64,000 nucleotides of DNA, taken from the NCBI RefSeq assembly GCF_009730915.1, contig NC_052475.1:930001-994000 (forward strand). Reading direction: 5' to 3'. The translations under genes and the position numbers were made by a program. This DNA comes from Dioscorea cayenensis subsp. rotundata (taxonomy: Eukaryota > Streptophyta > Magnoliopsida > Dioscoreales > Dioscoreaceae). This document shows positions 37,451 to 51,647 of this stretch, in pieces (the stretch's first letter is position 1; every line of letters begins with the position of its first letter). The notes beneath the pieces were generated by a model that made no database searches, had not been told where the DNA came from, and saw nothing but the letters and a program-made list of their open reading frames with translations.

Positions 37451-39409
37451 TTCAAAATTAAATAATTAGTTTATTTTTTAAAAAAATGAATAAATAAATA
37501 AATAGGAAATTTTAGAGGCCATGTAGTCATTGTTGGGGTATCTCTACTTGTGGATATAGCCCATTTTTGGTTGGTTTTAATGAAAAGATGATTTCATTTA
37601 TTTATATTTATTAGATGTAATTTTATTATAAATTATCAAAAAAATATTAGTTTATTTTTATTTCATTTGTTGAATGAAAAACTAATATTTTTGTGGCACT
37701 GTATAATTTATATTCTTTTGTTAGTGTGATAATAAGAAGATTGGTCTATCATTAGGATTAATATCCATGTTAATATTATACTGGGAAAAATAAAAAAGAA
37801 AAATCGTTGAAATATTAGAACATTCTTAATTAACGAATTTTTGTATTTTTTTTTTTAACCTTTGATTTTATAATTTTTTTAAATGTTTTATTTTAAAATT
37901 TTTTGTTATGTTGATAGTTATATCCACTAAACAAAATTCAAATACCCAAATTTAAAGTATATCTAAATTACAAAAAAAAATGTGAGGCACTTAGCTTGAG
38001 TGGTTAGTAGTACTAACTCCTAATTTTTGGGGAGGAAAAAAAATTGACAAGAATTCAAATTTCAATATAAGAATTAACTCTTCAGAAGTTTAGACCCATA
38101 TATATAGATCATCGTAATCCAAGTTGAGGACCCATAAAAATTATTTTTTTTTATAAAAATACTCATAAATAAAATAAATTAAATTAACAAATTGAAGTGA
38201 CATGTGATGGAACAAATATTTATTTATTTTAATAATACGGACAAATCATGTATTACAAAGATACCAAATCCTAAAAAAAAATCGAATCCTCAATCTTCAG
38301 TGCCCGAGTTAACATGCTCATTATCTAATTATTGCCTATAATAATATTCTCATCAAAACAAAAAAAAAATCCTAAAAGTTAAACTTAAATATATTTATAT
38401 TACATATAAATTAAAAAAAACACAAGATTCAATTGAAATAAATAAATTATTTTATTATTTCTTTTTTGGCAAATGAGAATCCAACTCCAAATGTTTTTAC
38501 TTATATATATAATATATATAGACAAGGTGGTCACAAGGCAAAGGTGAACAAGAGTGCAAGGGAAGGGGAGAGCTAAAAAGGTCAAAAAGTTAAGGGGGAG
38601 TTGGAGAAAAAGAAAGGCACTTTGGATTGGTGTACATCAATGTGCCACCTCTTCTTCTTCTTCTTCCTCTTGTTCTTGATATATATATATATATATATAT
38701 AGTTTTATTTATTTATATTGCTTGTGATTAATCTTGGACTATTCAAACAGTGGACTTTAACTTAAATCAAATTTCACGCATGTCTTTTTTGTCTTAATCC
38801 ATTGTACCTTTTGTTTTCTTTGGTCTAACATTACATCTAGTCATTTTCGTTTTTTTGCTTTTCTATGTCAACTTGTTTTTTAATCTCCATTGGTTTTTTT
38901 TTAATGTTCATTGTCTTATTCTATTATTCTCTATTTTTATAATATATATTTACAAATTTTTTTAATGAAATGAATAAAATCATAAACATATTAAAAAAAT
39001 AGAGTAATAAAGTATAAACTAACAAATATGAACAAAATAGAGTGACAACTGAAAGTAAACAAAATACAAACCTAAAACGTCTATTAAAAGTGAAACTTAT
39101 AGTAAAACAAAAACAGCACCATTAGCTATCATTTCAAAATAAAAATATAAGCAAGACTAAAAGGAAAAAAAAGGGTGATCAATGGCCGCCAATAGAAGGC
39201 CTCCACCTAGCACATCTAAATTCTCTATTTTGGCTCATGTATATGTGGATATCTTAAGGTTTTCTTTTTCTTATATTTGTTCTTCGACTGTGAAAGGAAC
39301 ATGTGTCAAATCAATTATTATTTTATTTTAACTCAATTCAACTTTATTAATATATGTGATTTGATGGTTAATCTCCATTGAATAAGCTTTCCCCAAGTGA
39401 TATTATTAC

Positions 39410-39452
<43 letters not shown>

Positions 39453-40024
39453 TCATGTCTATTAAATATAGTTTTTATGTTTTTTTAAAATAAAAATAAA
39501 TAACTATATAAAAAAAAAGACAATAGCACATAAATTTTAGATTAAAATCTAAAATAAAGAAAAATCACTAATAGGGAAAAAGAAGATGATTTCACTATAT
39601 TGAAACTTGGTTACAATAGCGTCAACTCATTTTGATAAAGTTAATTTCATTATAATAAGTTTTAAATAAATATGTTAAATAAATCTTAAATCAATTACAA
39701 GTCAGATTAATCTATAATTGATGATATTGGTCTTTGCCTAACTTTGTTGCTCACACAATTAATTTTTTTAAATTACGTAAGATAAAATTTAAATCATAAA
39801 CTCTAAAAACAAATATTAATAAATAATATTTTTAAAAATCTAAAATAATTATAGGGTACAACAAAATAATTACTATTACATCTCCCTTCCAAATCAAAAG
39901 CGGATAATTCAACTATTTGCGATTAATCACCCTCTTATCATTTTTTTTTATTTTTGTTTAAAATGTGGGCAAGTCTCAAACCCTCAACCATTATATTAAA
40001 AGAGAATCAAACCCTTGACCCTCT
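37451..40024. other. AT-rich spacer
   Basis: No gene is seen. It includes TA (about 38683-38701) and (ATT)n (about 39404-39451) microsatellites and short TTC repeats at about 38650-38667. Confidence 0.5.
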
Positions 40025-40257
40025 GCCAATGACCTGCGGGTCTATTGGTACACGGGTCGCCGATAGAGCTCTCACAAAGTGGTGAGAGTTCAATTCTCGG
40101 CTGAGAGCATATTTCTGGGAGTTGTGAATAGCGGTTGTGTACGAGTGGTTCTTGCGCCCATGTGAGCGCGGTCTCGTCCCCACTTGTTCCACCGAGGCTT
40201 GTGCACGTTTTTGAGGTCTCTAGTGGGTTCGCCCTGCTCCTCTTCCCAAAAAAAAAC
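40025..40257 (+). mobile_element. tRNA-derived SINE with target-site duplication
   Basis: A GC-richer 233-base unit in AT-rich spacer. It has a B box GTTCAATTCT at 40088-40097, matching the polymerase III consensus. An A-box-like TCTATTGGTACACG lies about 50 bases earlier, in the position of the tRNA D arm. It ends CTCTTCCC plus an A tract. The flanks acccttgaccctct (40011-40024) and acccttgaccttct (40258-40271) are a 14-base target duplication with one mismatch. Plant SINEs are moved by LINE proteins, so it encodes nothing. Confidence 0.82.
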
Positions 40258-40431
40258 ACCCTTGACCTTCTATTTAAGCAAAAAATAAACTATTACTCTT
40301 ATATTATAGGTAACTAAAAAATAAACTGTTATGCTTATATTGCAGAGGTGATTACTCTCTTAGCAATTGGACTATTAACATTCTAATGATTTATGTTTTT
40401 TTCCCTATATATCTATCATTCACTGCTTAGA

Positions 40432-40436
40432 AACTC

Positions 40437-40509
<73 letters not shown>
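40432..40509. repeat. Compound (CT)n-(TA)n microsatellite
   Basis: About 22 CT units, with two small interruptions, pass directly into about 14 TA units. Confidence 0.9.
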
Positions 40510-40511
<2 letters not shown>

Positions 40512-42408
40512 TAGAATATCCAAGTTAGTAATTATATTTTTTTTTCACTATGTTTTTTTAGTCCTCATACTTTGATTTAAATAATCCCGCTCATCTTTGA
40601 ATGAATACAATTTAGTCCCCCAAAACTGTACTAAATCATAAAAATAATTAATTTTTTACACAATTCATCAATAATAATCATTGTAATATACACAATTTAA
40701 GAAAATAATACAAATTTTTTATCTTTTGTATGAACCATAGAATGTATGAACAATAAAAGTTATTAATTGGTATGTTCAAAGAGTATACGGGGGACTTAAT
40801 TGTATTTATTTTTCAAAGAGTAAAATAATTAAAAAGACTTAAATTAAAGTAGGAGAACTTAAAAAAGCATAGTAAAATATATATATATATATATATATAT
40901 AAAAAGAAATTAGAGGGATTGTGTGGAAGTATGAAAGGAACAGAGAGGGAAAAAAGTAGACAAGTTTGCAGGGACAGGCTTTTATCTCTTTGTCACTGGC
41001 TGGATTGGAGTGCGTCACTCATCATTCTCCATCATGAAAGACAATGGAACACCAACACCAAAGAGACAAACAAGGAGAAACTAAGCTCTCCACCTATTGG
41101 CCCCCCTAAAGACAGCATATCTTTGTGAGAATCTTTACCATTAATAATCTATATATACATTCTTCCAATTATATGCACCACCCAAATTAAATTTTAATAC
41201 TCTTGTTGTTTTTTTTCTTCTTTATTTGTTTTTGTTGATTTTGGTGATTTTATTAAACTAACTAATTCAGTCTAGTATTCACACCACTCAAAATTTTGCT
41301 TGTAATGTCACTTTTGGATGATTTGTGAGTGACTAGACCAAAAGGATAGGTATGCTTAATAATCACATTCATCATCATGTTATCCCTGCCCCACATAAAT
41401 TCAACCAAGTTACTATTGTAATTTTTTTTTTTAACTTTAGTACGTGAATTTATATTTCAAAGTCCACCAAACCTTAGGAAATCTAAAAGCTCAAATAAGA
41501 GATGACGTCACAGTTATCAAATATAGCTTTAACTTTATCTGTATATCTGCTACTGCAATGGAGGTAAGTCCTTCATAGCAACCTCGATTAGAGACTTTTA
41601 AGATTAAATTTTTGAGAGTGGCCAGAAAAGACTGATTTGATTTTTTTCAACTGTCATCTTCAGAAAGATTTGACTCTCTATACACTTTTTCTTTTTTACT
41701 TGTACCTCACCTTGTATTCTTATAGCACACCCATGCACCTCTTTTTAATATAAAATAGCTTATTCTATATCTTGTGCCCATCTTCATTTTTATATAAAGT
41801 TTAGATTGTTTAAGCAATATTTTATATTTTAATAATAGAAAATCTATATGATCAATATTTCATTGACCGTCATATTTTATTTTGCTTTAAACAATAGTCA
41901 TAAAAAAAAACTAATTAAACATTTGTTTTATGTGAAACATTGAATCATTGATATTGGATCTTATAAGGAAAAGAAGTTAAGTTTGACTAATAATCTCTAA
42001 TTATACCATAAGACAACATTAGGTCTAATTAAGTATGCTCCCTACTTTGAGTTAATTCCACCCTATCTTGGTACTTTGGTGGGTAGAGCAAACTTAACTA
42101 TGAAGTCGCCACATTAAAGAAGCATGCTATAAAAACAAACATTTAAAGAAGGAAGCACCCAATCTTCTTTATTTTCCTCATGTTTTTTTTTCTTTTTATT
42201 GTGTATCATAATGGACCCTATTTGGCTTGGCCAATCTTGCTTCCAATTGATTTCTTTTCTTTTCTTTTCTTATTTTGTCGTTATCTACCCACTTAGATTA
42301 ATTAAAAGTTTAATCACAATTTGAATATCAATTGACAAGCCTCAAAACAGAGAGGAGAGAGTGGGTGTTGTTTAGATTTTGTATTTAGTGGAGAAGGAAC
42401 ACAAATAA

Positions 42409-42444
<36 letters not shown>

Positions 42445-45400
42445 AGGATGAGGATGAGGATGTGGATTACTTTGTTTAAGAGGACCAGAGCAAATGTCAC
42501 TGTTGTCAAACATGCCAGCATGATAATCACATGTAGATCTTAAAATCAATTCATTCAAACTTTATCCACTACTACTTCTTTTGGTGTGTGCTCACTACCA
42601 CTTTCAATCAAAGATATTTATTATCATTTGTTTGATGAATTTCTTTCTCTATATCTCTGAAATATTTGGACCTTTTTTTTTAAAGACTTCATAGTATGCC
42701 ATAAAAAAAACCATTGTTTCTTGTTAGTTTTGGTTAAATCCATGTGTTTAATGCCACTAGTCTTGAGTTAAGCTTCTTTAGCATCTACTTTATGTTTCCA
42801 TTTAAGCACATCTCTCTTATTTGCACAAACTCTCATGTTTTTTTTTCTCTTGTAATTTAATTTTATTTCTTAATCTAGAGAATTTGTAATCATTTTCAAA
42901 CCCTGTCATAATTTTTTATACATCTCTTCCAGTGTTAGTGAAGGTTTTCCCACAGTCAAAGACACAATTAATAATTCATGATATTTCAAATTAACAAGGC
43001 GGCCATAGATAGATGGTCTTTTTAAGCAACTATTCATTTTTAATGATTTAATTTGTGCAATCCAACTTTTTTGTATTACATATCTTTTATTTTTGTACTT
43101 GTAATTGTTTTGTCTTTAATATATTTTGAGTGATTTATTTACATAAAAAAAATAAGTATTTTGTTTTGGCCATAAAACATGATATCTTGTAACAAGTTTT
43201 TTACTGAATAAAACAGTAAATTCTGAAAAAAAGTGTGATGTGTTCAATGAATTGATCATGCCTTTATGTTTAATTTTAATATTTTGATGTTATGTTACAT
43301 ATGTTAAATTTAAAGCTAATTGTTTGAGATGTTCTGTTAAATGAACAATTTTCGATAAAATGCATCCATTATCCCAAAGGATGAAGTCTCATTGAAAACA
43401 TTAAATGTAAGAAAAGCCCAAGTTCATTTACTTTTAATTTGTGCCCACTAAGTTCATAGCCCAAAACATTCAACCACTTGCTATGGAACATTTCTATTTT
43501 CCTTCATAATCTATTTTTCCTCAAATTTATCAAATCAAGACAAAACATAAATAAAAAGTCTGCCTCAATTATTCAATCTTTTAACAATGAATTTATTCTA
43601 GCCAAAAACCTACTTGATTAGCCAACATACATACCTTGGAGAGTAGTGGAATAAAACTTCAAATCAAGAAATCCTCATATGATGCTTAGAATATAGATTT
43701 AATTAGGAAAAGAATTATTCCCTGAAAGGCCTAATTGTTAATCAACATGAAGAATCCAAATAAAGCTTGATATATTTTTGTTGCCAATCAATAGAACATC
43801 ACTAATGATCTCTTAATTTAAGATTTATAAGATTATAAATGTTATCACTTTTATGTTGTTGTTGTTGTTGTTGTTGTCTGTTTGCCACATAACTGTTATT
43901 CTTTGCAAGTTTAAGTAGTGATCCTGATCAAACGAAAGATTAGAAAGGTGGAAATTGGAAAAGAGCTTTTTAGAAATGTCATGATCTTTGTCCTTGAAGT
44001 ACAACAAAAAGTAATACAAACCTTTAAAAAATCTAAAGAATGTCTTCATCAAATCTTGAGTTTATGACATGGCAATACTAATGGCCATGTCACAAAAGGA
44101 ACTCCACTTAGGATGATCAAATTCATTGGTTTTCTTTTTTAGGAGTTTGAAAGTTCATAATTAATCAACATGTGATCACATTAATATAATATACATTGCA
44201 TGCGTTTAATGAGATAAGAAGAAGAAGACATGCAACTTTGTTGGCATATATTCCCATATTCTGGTTCATATGATGAATTGCTTAAATTTACATATAGCAT
44301 CTCTCCTGTGTAGAAGTTTGTCGATCAATTGATCGATCGATAACCGAATAATCACTGCTGTGTTCTTGTCTGGAGAGCTTGGCATCAGAGAAGATAAGGT
44401 TTGGATGTTAAGGAGATCAATGGAGGGGAATATGAGAATAAATTAAAATAAAAAGGCACTGAAAAGCTGTCCGCCAAGTTATGCTACTTAGCTGTTAATT
44501 TACTAACAATATCAATTGAGAGACACTGCATGATGCATGCATGTCTCATCATTGTTATTCTCTGAATAACAAATGGGTGAAGGAAAATTAAGTTTGGTTT
44601 TCAACATATATAATATGTCCCATTTAGACCAAATTTAAGAGTTTAAATTAGAATTATTGACTATTATTGCAAGCCATACGACATTTTGCAGATTAAAAAC
44701 AAGTACATTTATAAGACTTTGATGAAGGTCAAATATTTTGCTCCACATATGGTCTAGGAAATACAGTAATATATATATATATATATTAAAACCATATTAA
44801 GAATTTCTTTTTCTTACAACTAATTCTAAAAACCATCACTCAATCTACTTTCATCCCTGATGAGGAAATCAGTTTTATTTTCCTACTTCTTCTTAGTTTT
44901 ATTTTCACTATTACTTGTCTTTCTCATCCATGATGAGGAAATCAGTTTCCTTCTTCTTTAGCTTATCTTGTTTGTTGTTGCCACTATGTATTTTTGTTTT
45001 TCCCTAGTTTTCTTTTTTTAATAAATTTGTGGTTTTATCCATTTTATTAAATCTACTTTCATATGATCAATTGCAAAAAAATAAAAAAGTCAAGAATAAA
45101 AAGCAAATATATATATATTTATATATATAAACCAAATTGAGATGTTCTTTTTCTTACAACTGATTCAGAAAAACATCACTCAATCTACTTTCATCTGAAT
45201 TGCAAAAAAATAAAAGTCAAGAATCAAAAACAAATGGATATATATATAAATTTTGATCCTTGACATGCATGCATGGCAATTAATTATGGTGTCACAGCTA
45301 AGTACCTTTTAAAAGTCGCCATCCTTCAGCATCCAAACTTGAAAACATATATGCAACTAGAGCTAGTGCATGTTCACTTTCAGCCACAGGAATAAAATCT

Positions 45401-45537
45401 CAAAAAATACTTGTTGCCTCCACTGCCACATTAACTCGTCTTGTTTCTCTCTTGAAAAATCTCTCTTACATTAATTATAAATTAAATAATTAATTCAATA
45501 ATTAATATTAATTCTCAATCACCACACACATTCTCCA
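40510..45537. other. Long AT-rich spacer upstream of the ALMT gene
   Basis: No gene or complete transposon is recognised in 5 kb. It holds TA tracts (about 40879-40901), a (GA)n run followed by (GATGAG)n at about 42413-42462, a (TTG)n run at about 43857-43875, and interleaved short repeats at about 44770-45240. In the last, a TTCTTTTTCTTACAACT block, a CATCACTCAATCTACTTTC block and a GATGAGGAAATCAGTTT block each occur twice. Confidence 0.5.
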
Positions 45538-45546
45538 CTATATAAG
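45538..45546 (+). promoter_or_regulatory. TATA box of the ALMT gene
   Basis: CTATATAAG lies about 100 bases upstream of the ALMT start codon, the usual distance for a plant core promoter with a short leader. Confidence 0.5.
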
Positions 45547-45641
45547 AATGTATACACTTTAAGAGAAACGTCAATCAAACTCTAATTCTATAACTTTTTC
45601 TCTCTACCTTTTTCTCTTTCCTCTAGCTCAAGTATTTTTTC

Positions 45642-47342
45642 ATGGAAGTAGAGAAAGAAAGTTGTGAAAAGGTTAATAGATTCTATTTATGGTTGTCTTG
45701 TTTCATCACCATCATGAACAAGCTCCATACAATGGTGATCATGTTGTTCAAGAAGGTGAAAAAGATCGGCGAAGACGATCCCCGGAGAATTCTTCACTCC
45801 TTCAAAGTAGGCTTAACACTCACATTGGTCTGCATCTTCTACTATGTTACTCCTCTCTTTGATGGCTTTGGTTCATCAGCTATGTGGGCTGTTCTCACTG
45901 TGGCTGTTGTCATGGAATTCACAGTTGGTATATATATATATCTATATTCATTCATTCATTCATTCATCTCAATTAATAATATTGTGACTTAATGAACGTG
46001 CTGTTGCATGACCATGCAACAATGCATGCATGCATGCATGAACAGGTGGTACGTTGTGCAAGGGTGTAAACAGAACTTTTGCAACATTACTCGCCGGAGC
46101 ACTAGGGCTAGGAACTCATCATATAGCAATACTTTGCGGTGAAAAAGGCGAACCAATTCTCATCGGTATCTTCGTCTTCTTTTTCTCATCGGCGGCAACC
46201 TTTTCTAGGTTTATACCAGAGGTGAAGAAGAGATATGACTATGGAGTGACAATATTCATACTCACATTCAGCCTTGTGGCAGTCTCAAGCTATAGAGTGG
46301 AAGATATCATAGAATTCTCTCACCAAAGGCTTTCCACTATTGCACTTGGAGTTGCTCTTTGTATTAGTATTTCTATTTTTATTTTCCCTGTTTGGGCAGG
46401 AGGTGATCTTCATCACTTAACTTCCACAAACTTAGACAAGCTTGCAAACTTCTTACATGGTATGCAAATGAACCATAATCTAATTTATTTAATTAATTAT
46501 CAAAGAAGTACCTATTTGAATATATGTGTGTGTGTGTATATATATATATAACTTTTTTATTTTATTTTTTATTTTATTTTTTTTTAAGGGATGAGGGACA
46601 AGTACTTTGGGGAAGACTTGGTGGATAGGTCCTATTTCCAGAGTTACAAGAGTGTTCTCAATTCTAAGGCTACAGAAGAGGTTCTGGTAAGCAATGTCAT
46701 TAACCAGTCTATTTATTTATTTATTATTAAAAAAAAGGAATTATTTCATGATGTGCAATTTTTGGAAAATTGAAGGTTAATTTGGCAAAATGGGAACCGG
46801 GACATAGCGGATTCGGGTTTTGGCACCCGTGGAAACAGTACCTTGTTATCGGAGCTTCGATAAGACACTGCGCATGTTTAATGGATTCCTTGGCGACCTT
46901 CATAACAACGCTTGATAAATCCGCACCTCTTATCGGATCCAACCCGAGACCCAAACCCGACTCGGAGGAACTCTATGGTAAGATCCGATCCGCTTGCGCT
47001 GACATGAGCTCAGAAACCGCTAAGGCGTTATCGGATCTGGCTAATGATATTAAAGCAAGGTCGGCTCCAGCCACGGCTCGGCTCCATGTGGCTGCGGCTG
47101 AAGAAGCCGCCGAAAGGATGAAGATGGCTTTATCTAACGGCGCAGAAGGTGGAATCGTACACGTGGCGACCATCGGGTCATTGGTTGGGGAGATCACAAA
47201 GAGTGCCAAAGAGATTGTTGGATCCGTTGAAGAATTGGCTCAGCTTGCTGGCTTTAAGAGCCATGAAGCTGTTAACAGAACCATGGTGAAGCCGTTAGCC
47301 GATGGGGAGAGCCAACACACAACCATCACTGTGAATGAATGA
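45642..47342 (+). CDS. ALMT: Aluminum-activated malate transporter (ALMT) family anion channel
   Basis: Four exons (45642-45927, 46046-46459, 46589-46686, 46776-47342) join in frame to 454 residues. The N-terminal half has about six membrane segments between residues 50 and 210, with family motifs DDPRRILHSFKVGL, SAMWAVLTVAVVMEF and TLCKGVNRTFATLLAGALG. After these come the ALMT signature WEPGH (in AKWEPGHSGFGFWHPW) and a soluble helical C-terminal half. ALMTs conduct malate and other anions across the plasma or vacuolar membrane; AtALMT2, 8 and 10 look closest, so a root aluminium role should not be assumed from the name. Intron 1 ends with an ATGC tandem run directly before the acceptor. 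Confidence 0.92.
46019..46045 (+). repeat. (ATGC)n run at the 3' end of ALMT intron 1
   Basis: About five ATGC units (self-complementary, containing CATGCATG RY-type motifs) run up to five bases before the AG acceptor. They replace the usual pyrimidine tract. Confidence 0.7.
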
Positions 47343-48409
47343 ATAATAATAATTATTATTATAATAATAATTATAATTATTAATTATTATTATTATTATT
47401 ATTACCTCAAAACTTATATTGATTTCTTATGTTTATTATGGTTTTTTTTAATCTTTAATGTTTATTTGTATCTCATGTTTTCTTTATCAAGAAAATACCA
47501 AAGTAAAATTTTGAATAATTTAACTCAAATTCATGTATATAATATTTTTTTCGTCTTTTTTGTTGTTCTTATGTCGTGCTTTTTACTTTTTGGTACAAAA
47601 GTTTTTTTTTTAAATGTGATAAATATAATTAGTCATAGACTTAAATATGGACCAGAATTAAGTTTGTGGACAATGTTCTATTTGTTTGACTAAAGTTAAA
47701 AAAAAATCTTTGAGTACGTGAGACTTAATAATAGCTACTTGATTTTGACTTTTATTATTGCTTTTAAATCAATTTTAAATTAATTAAATATTTTTATTTT
47801 AGAGAAAAGAATTAAGATAAAGAATTTTGGTGCACGGAAAAAAATAAATTATGAATTATGTACTAATAATAAGACAAAATAAGGTAGTTGCTGGGATAAC
47901 AGTTGTGGATGGAAATCTTATGAAAAAAAATGAAATAAGAATAATATATAAATATAATAAAATAATATATTTTCAAAATAGCCATAAATAAACTTTTGAA
48001 ATTATCGTCTGAAAATCATCAAATTTGTATTATACAACACTATTCAATTGGTAGATACTAATATTTGTATAAATATAAGATATTTGTTAATACCAATATT
48101 ATCAGGTTATAATTATTTCTGAACTGATCAAATATATCTAAAATATTAATTAAACTTATTCTAACAAACATATATGTATTTTCTTTTTATTAAACATGTA
48201 TTTATGTGCGTCTCTATATATATATTTACATTTTTTTAATTAAATATAGACAAATTACGAGTCAGAGGTATATGCACAAGAGTAAAATTAATTCCTCAAC
48301 ACACATGTACCTCACCTTAAGTGTATTAAGTTTCAAACCCGTCACCTCAGCAGAGATGAACTTCTTACGCTGGGGATCTTGTGCCAATAGATTAATAAGT
48401 CATTAATTA

Positions 48410-48447
<38 letters not shown>

Positions 48448-50348
48448 AAATACAATTGAAACTTATATTAGTTTAGATACTAAAAATAATTTGCATAATA
48501 TGTGAAATTTCAAAATGTTTTATGGTCTCAAGAATTAAACAATTTAATTTGAGAGTAAATGTCCCAAATTATATCAGAAAATTACATTAGTGCATAGTGC
48601 ATGGATAATATAATTTGTATTAATATTATTTTTCTCTCTTTTTTTTCTTTAATATTTGAATTTTATTCATTTTTATTAAAAAAAGTAGAAATAAAAGTTT
48701 AACAAGCTACCTCATGATTGATGTATAATATATATTTTTTATTTTTTAAATAAATGTACAAATTATCCCTCTCAATTAATAATTAATATTGTGAGAGGAA
48801 ATCGATCACTCAACTACTCATTTGGTAATGAAAAAAGTTACAATTATTCAGATGTGAAGGTGGTCCCATGATTATATCATGTTTTTAATATGCAAAAATA
48901 AGATTCTAATATATTTTTTTTATTGGTACGTATGTTGGGCTACTCATTTTTCCACAAATTCATTTGGTTCATTTGTTTGATTGAGATATTACTTCATTTA
49001 TTTATCTCAAATTCATTTTGTTCATATTGTCTGATTGAGATATTTCTTCATTTATTTATTTATTTATTTATTCTGATAAAACAAATAGAGTACGTTCAAA
49101 ATGCTTGAGGTCTGCTAATTAATTCTAGACTGATGATATCATAATGATCTTTATTTTCATTTTATGAATTTTTTGACTTTCTTTTATATATATTTCAAAA
49201 TAATATAAAAAATATATTGTTCTCTTCTAACTTTATAAAACTGATAACATAATATGTAATTCTAAATTATTGGCTGCGAAGTAGACCATAACCAATTCCA
49301 AAAGATCGATAATCATTTTTTTTTTCAATCATAATATACAAGTAACTTAAATTATAAAGCATAAATGAAATAGCAACACAATCAGTTTAGTTAATAATAA
49401 TTAAAAATAATAATTAGTTTAATTAACTTCACACATCTACTTTTTTGTAGTGTACTACCAAAAATATATATAGTTATTATACAACCAAAAAATTATGTAC
49501 ATAATTTCACTTACATATCCGTCGTTATTTTTTATTTTTATTTTTTAATAAATATGAATAAGTTATGTGTTAAAGATAAATATATACTATATGAGCCTAC
49601 CTATATGAGCTGTGATTTGAATCCACCTTCTCAGCAAGACAAATGTTTCATGCATGTTGTTAATAGACTAAACTGGTGTTAGTGTTTGCTCTAGATACTT
49701 CTTCCACTATTTCATGTGTTTTTTTTAAATATATATAAATATTTCATGTGTTTTTGATCAGCCATTCAACTTTGAAACTTCTTTGTTAAGTACTAGTGAA
49801 CTTTTGGTACATCTGCCTAGTCAAAAGAGGGAATAAGCAGATGGCTATTTGTTTGTGTGTATATATATATTTATATTTTATATAAATCTTGTGAGAAATG
49901 TGAGTTTAGCTGGTGGTCTTAGTGTTAGAACTTAGAACATGGGAAGACAAAAATTGTACAAATTAGTACTTAATTTGTTAGTATATATAAATAAATAAAA
50001 ATAAAATAAAATAAAAATAGAGATAGAGAGAAAGAATGCTGAAGTTTTAGTCTTGAATAAGTTGACATGGATGGTAGTGTTATTCCATGTCCTAGTCACA
50101 TTTAACATGCAACAACTGAAATGACAAAAGGAAGCTTGAAGGAAGTTACATATTGACTTTTCTTACCTTATTTAACTTATTTAATTATTTAAAAAAAGGG
50201 GGGAAACATTAGAAGAATGCATGGATTTCTTTGGGTTGATTTTTGTTTGCATTCATTACTTGAAAATTATTACCTTCATTATGTGTGTATATTTTTCCAC
50301 GAAGGAACTCTGACACTAACTAGTACATTGTTTTCCTAGTGTCAACCG

Positions 50349-50398
<50 letters not shown>

Positions 50399-50745
50399 AC
50401 ATCTTATGAGTGAAGGTTGAATATTTAATAATAAATAGGTTGAAATATTAGTAAAGATGAATTATTAAAAAAAAAATGAATAAACGATGTTTATTGAAAT
50501 AAAAACAATACAACGTTTTCAAAAAATAAAAAATAAAAACAATACAAATAGCAAAGAGAGTACGAAAAGATTCTTAAGAAAACAAAGACAAGTAAGAAAA
50601 AGATAACACATGCCATCAGTAATGAAAGAAATGTGTCAAAAATTAAAATAAAGATGACAATTCATGTTGTTTGACAATTTATTATCTGATAATTAACTGT
50701 GATGCATGCATTTCATGTCACATTCAATTAGCAACCTCCATATCA

Positions 50746-51320
50746 CCTCGATAATTTTTTTTTAAAAAAAATTATCATACAAATACAGTTGAAAAACTGT
50801 ACTCATCGATGAAAAAACCACAGAGTATAAAAAAAAGCATCACACTATTAAATATGATGATAACTTTGCAATATCACAACAACACGAGGTTGCGTAAAAA
50901 TGGACAATACTTGCTAATAAATACAATGACAAGCAATTCTTCAATAATATAGTTTTTTTTTAAATATTATCATACAAATACAATTAGAAAACTGTACTAA
51001 TCGGTGAAAAAACCACATAGCAAAAAAGAAAAGCAATAAACTATCAAACAAAATGATAACTTTGTATTATTACAACAAGAAGAAGTTGCATAAGAATAGA
51101 CAATGCTTGCTAATAACTATAATGACAAGTAATTCCTCAATAATAATTTTTTAAAATATATTTTCGTACAAATACAATAGGAAAATTATACTAGTCGATA
51201 AAAAAAACCACAGAGCATAAAGAAAAACAAGACAACGATAACTTTGCTATGTCACAATGACAAGAAGTTGCATAAAAGTGGAAAATACTTGCTAATAAGT
51301 ACAACAACAAACAATTTCTA
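50746..51320. repeat. 195-bp tandem repeat, three units
   Basis: Homologous points such as the ACTGTACT/ATTATACT block fall at 50796, 50991 and 51185, giving periods of 195 and 194. Each unit carries ATCATACAAATACA-like sequence, GAAAAAACCAC, GATAACTTTG, TCACAA and ACTTGCTAATAA. It is diverged and non-coding. Confidence 0.75.
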
Positions 51321-51647
51321 TGGCCAGAATTATTTGTCACTTTTGATTGATTAAAGCTGCTTATGGTAAGTCAAAAGTGCGAAATGGAAGAAATAGCCAG
51401 ACACAAGCGGAAAATAAAAATTAAGTTTAGAGTCTAACATGAGAGGACGAAAGGTTCATTACTCCATCTTATGTTGTCATTAGTGCATTGTTGATGTGCA
51501 TATGAGAAATAGCTTAACTTGCATGAAGGAATGAAAGAATGAAAGCCAAGAAGAATAGCTCAATTGCATATAAATTTTTTACAACAATTAACATATATAT
51601 ATATATGCAAGAGAAAATTTTCTGAGGGTACATGAAAACGATAGTTT

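Noticed and set aside
40919-41128. 69-codon open frame in spacer
   Set aside because: There is no recognisable protein and no supporting splice or leader context.
42505-42530. TGCCAGCATGAT, shared with miR167
   Set aside because: Only 12 bases match, the 5' end of the miRNA is absent, and I see no complementary arm nearby to form a precursor hairpin.
50746-51320. CRISPR-like spaced repeats
   Set aside because: Units are 195 bases, diverged along their whole length and without conserved short repeats; CRISPR arrays are not expected in plant nuclear DNA.
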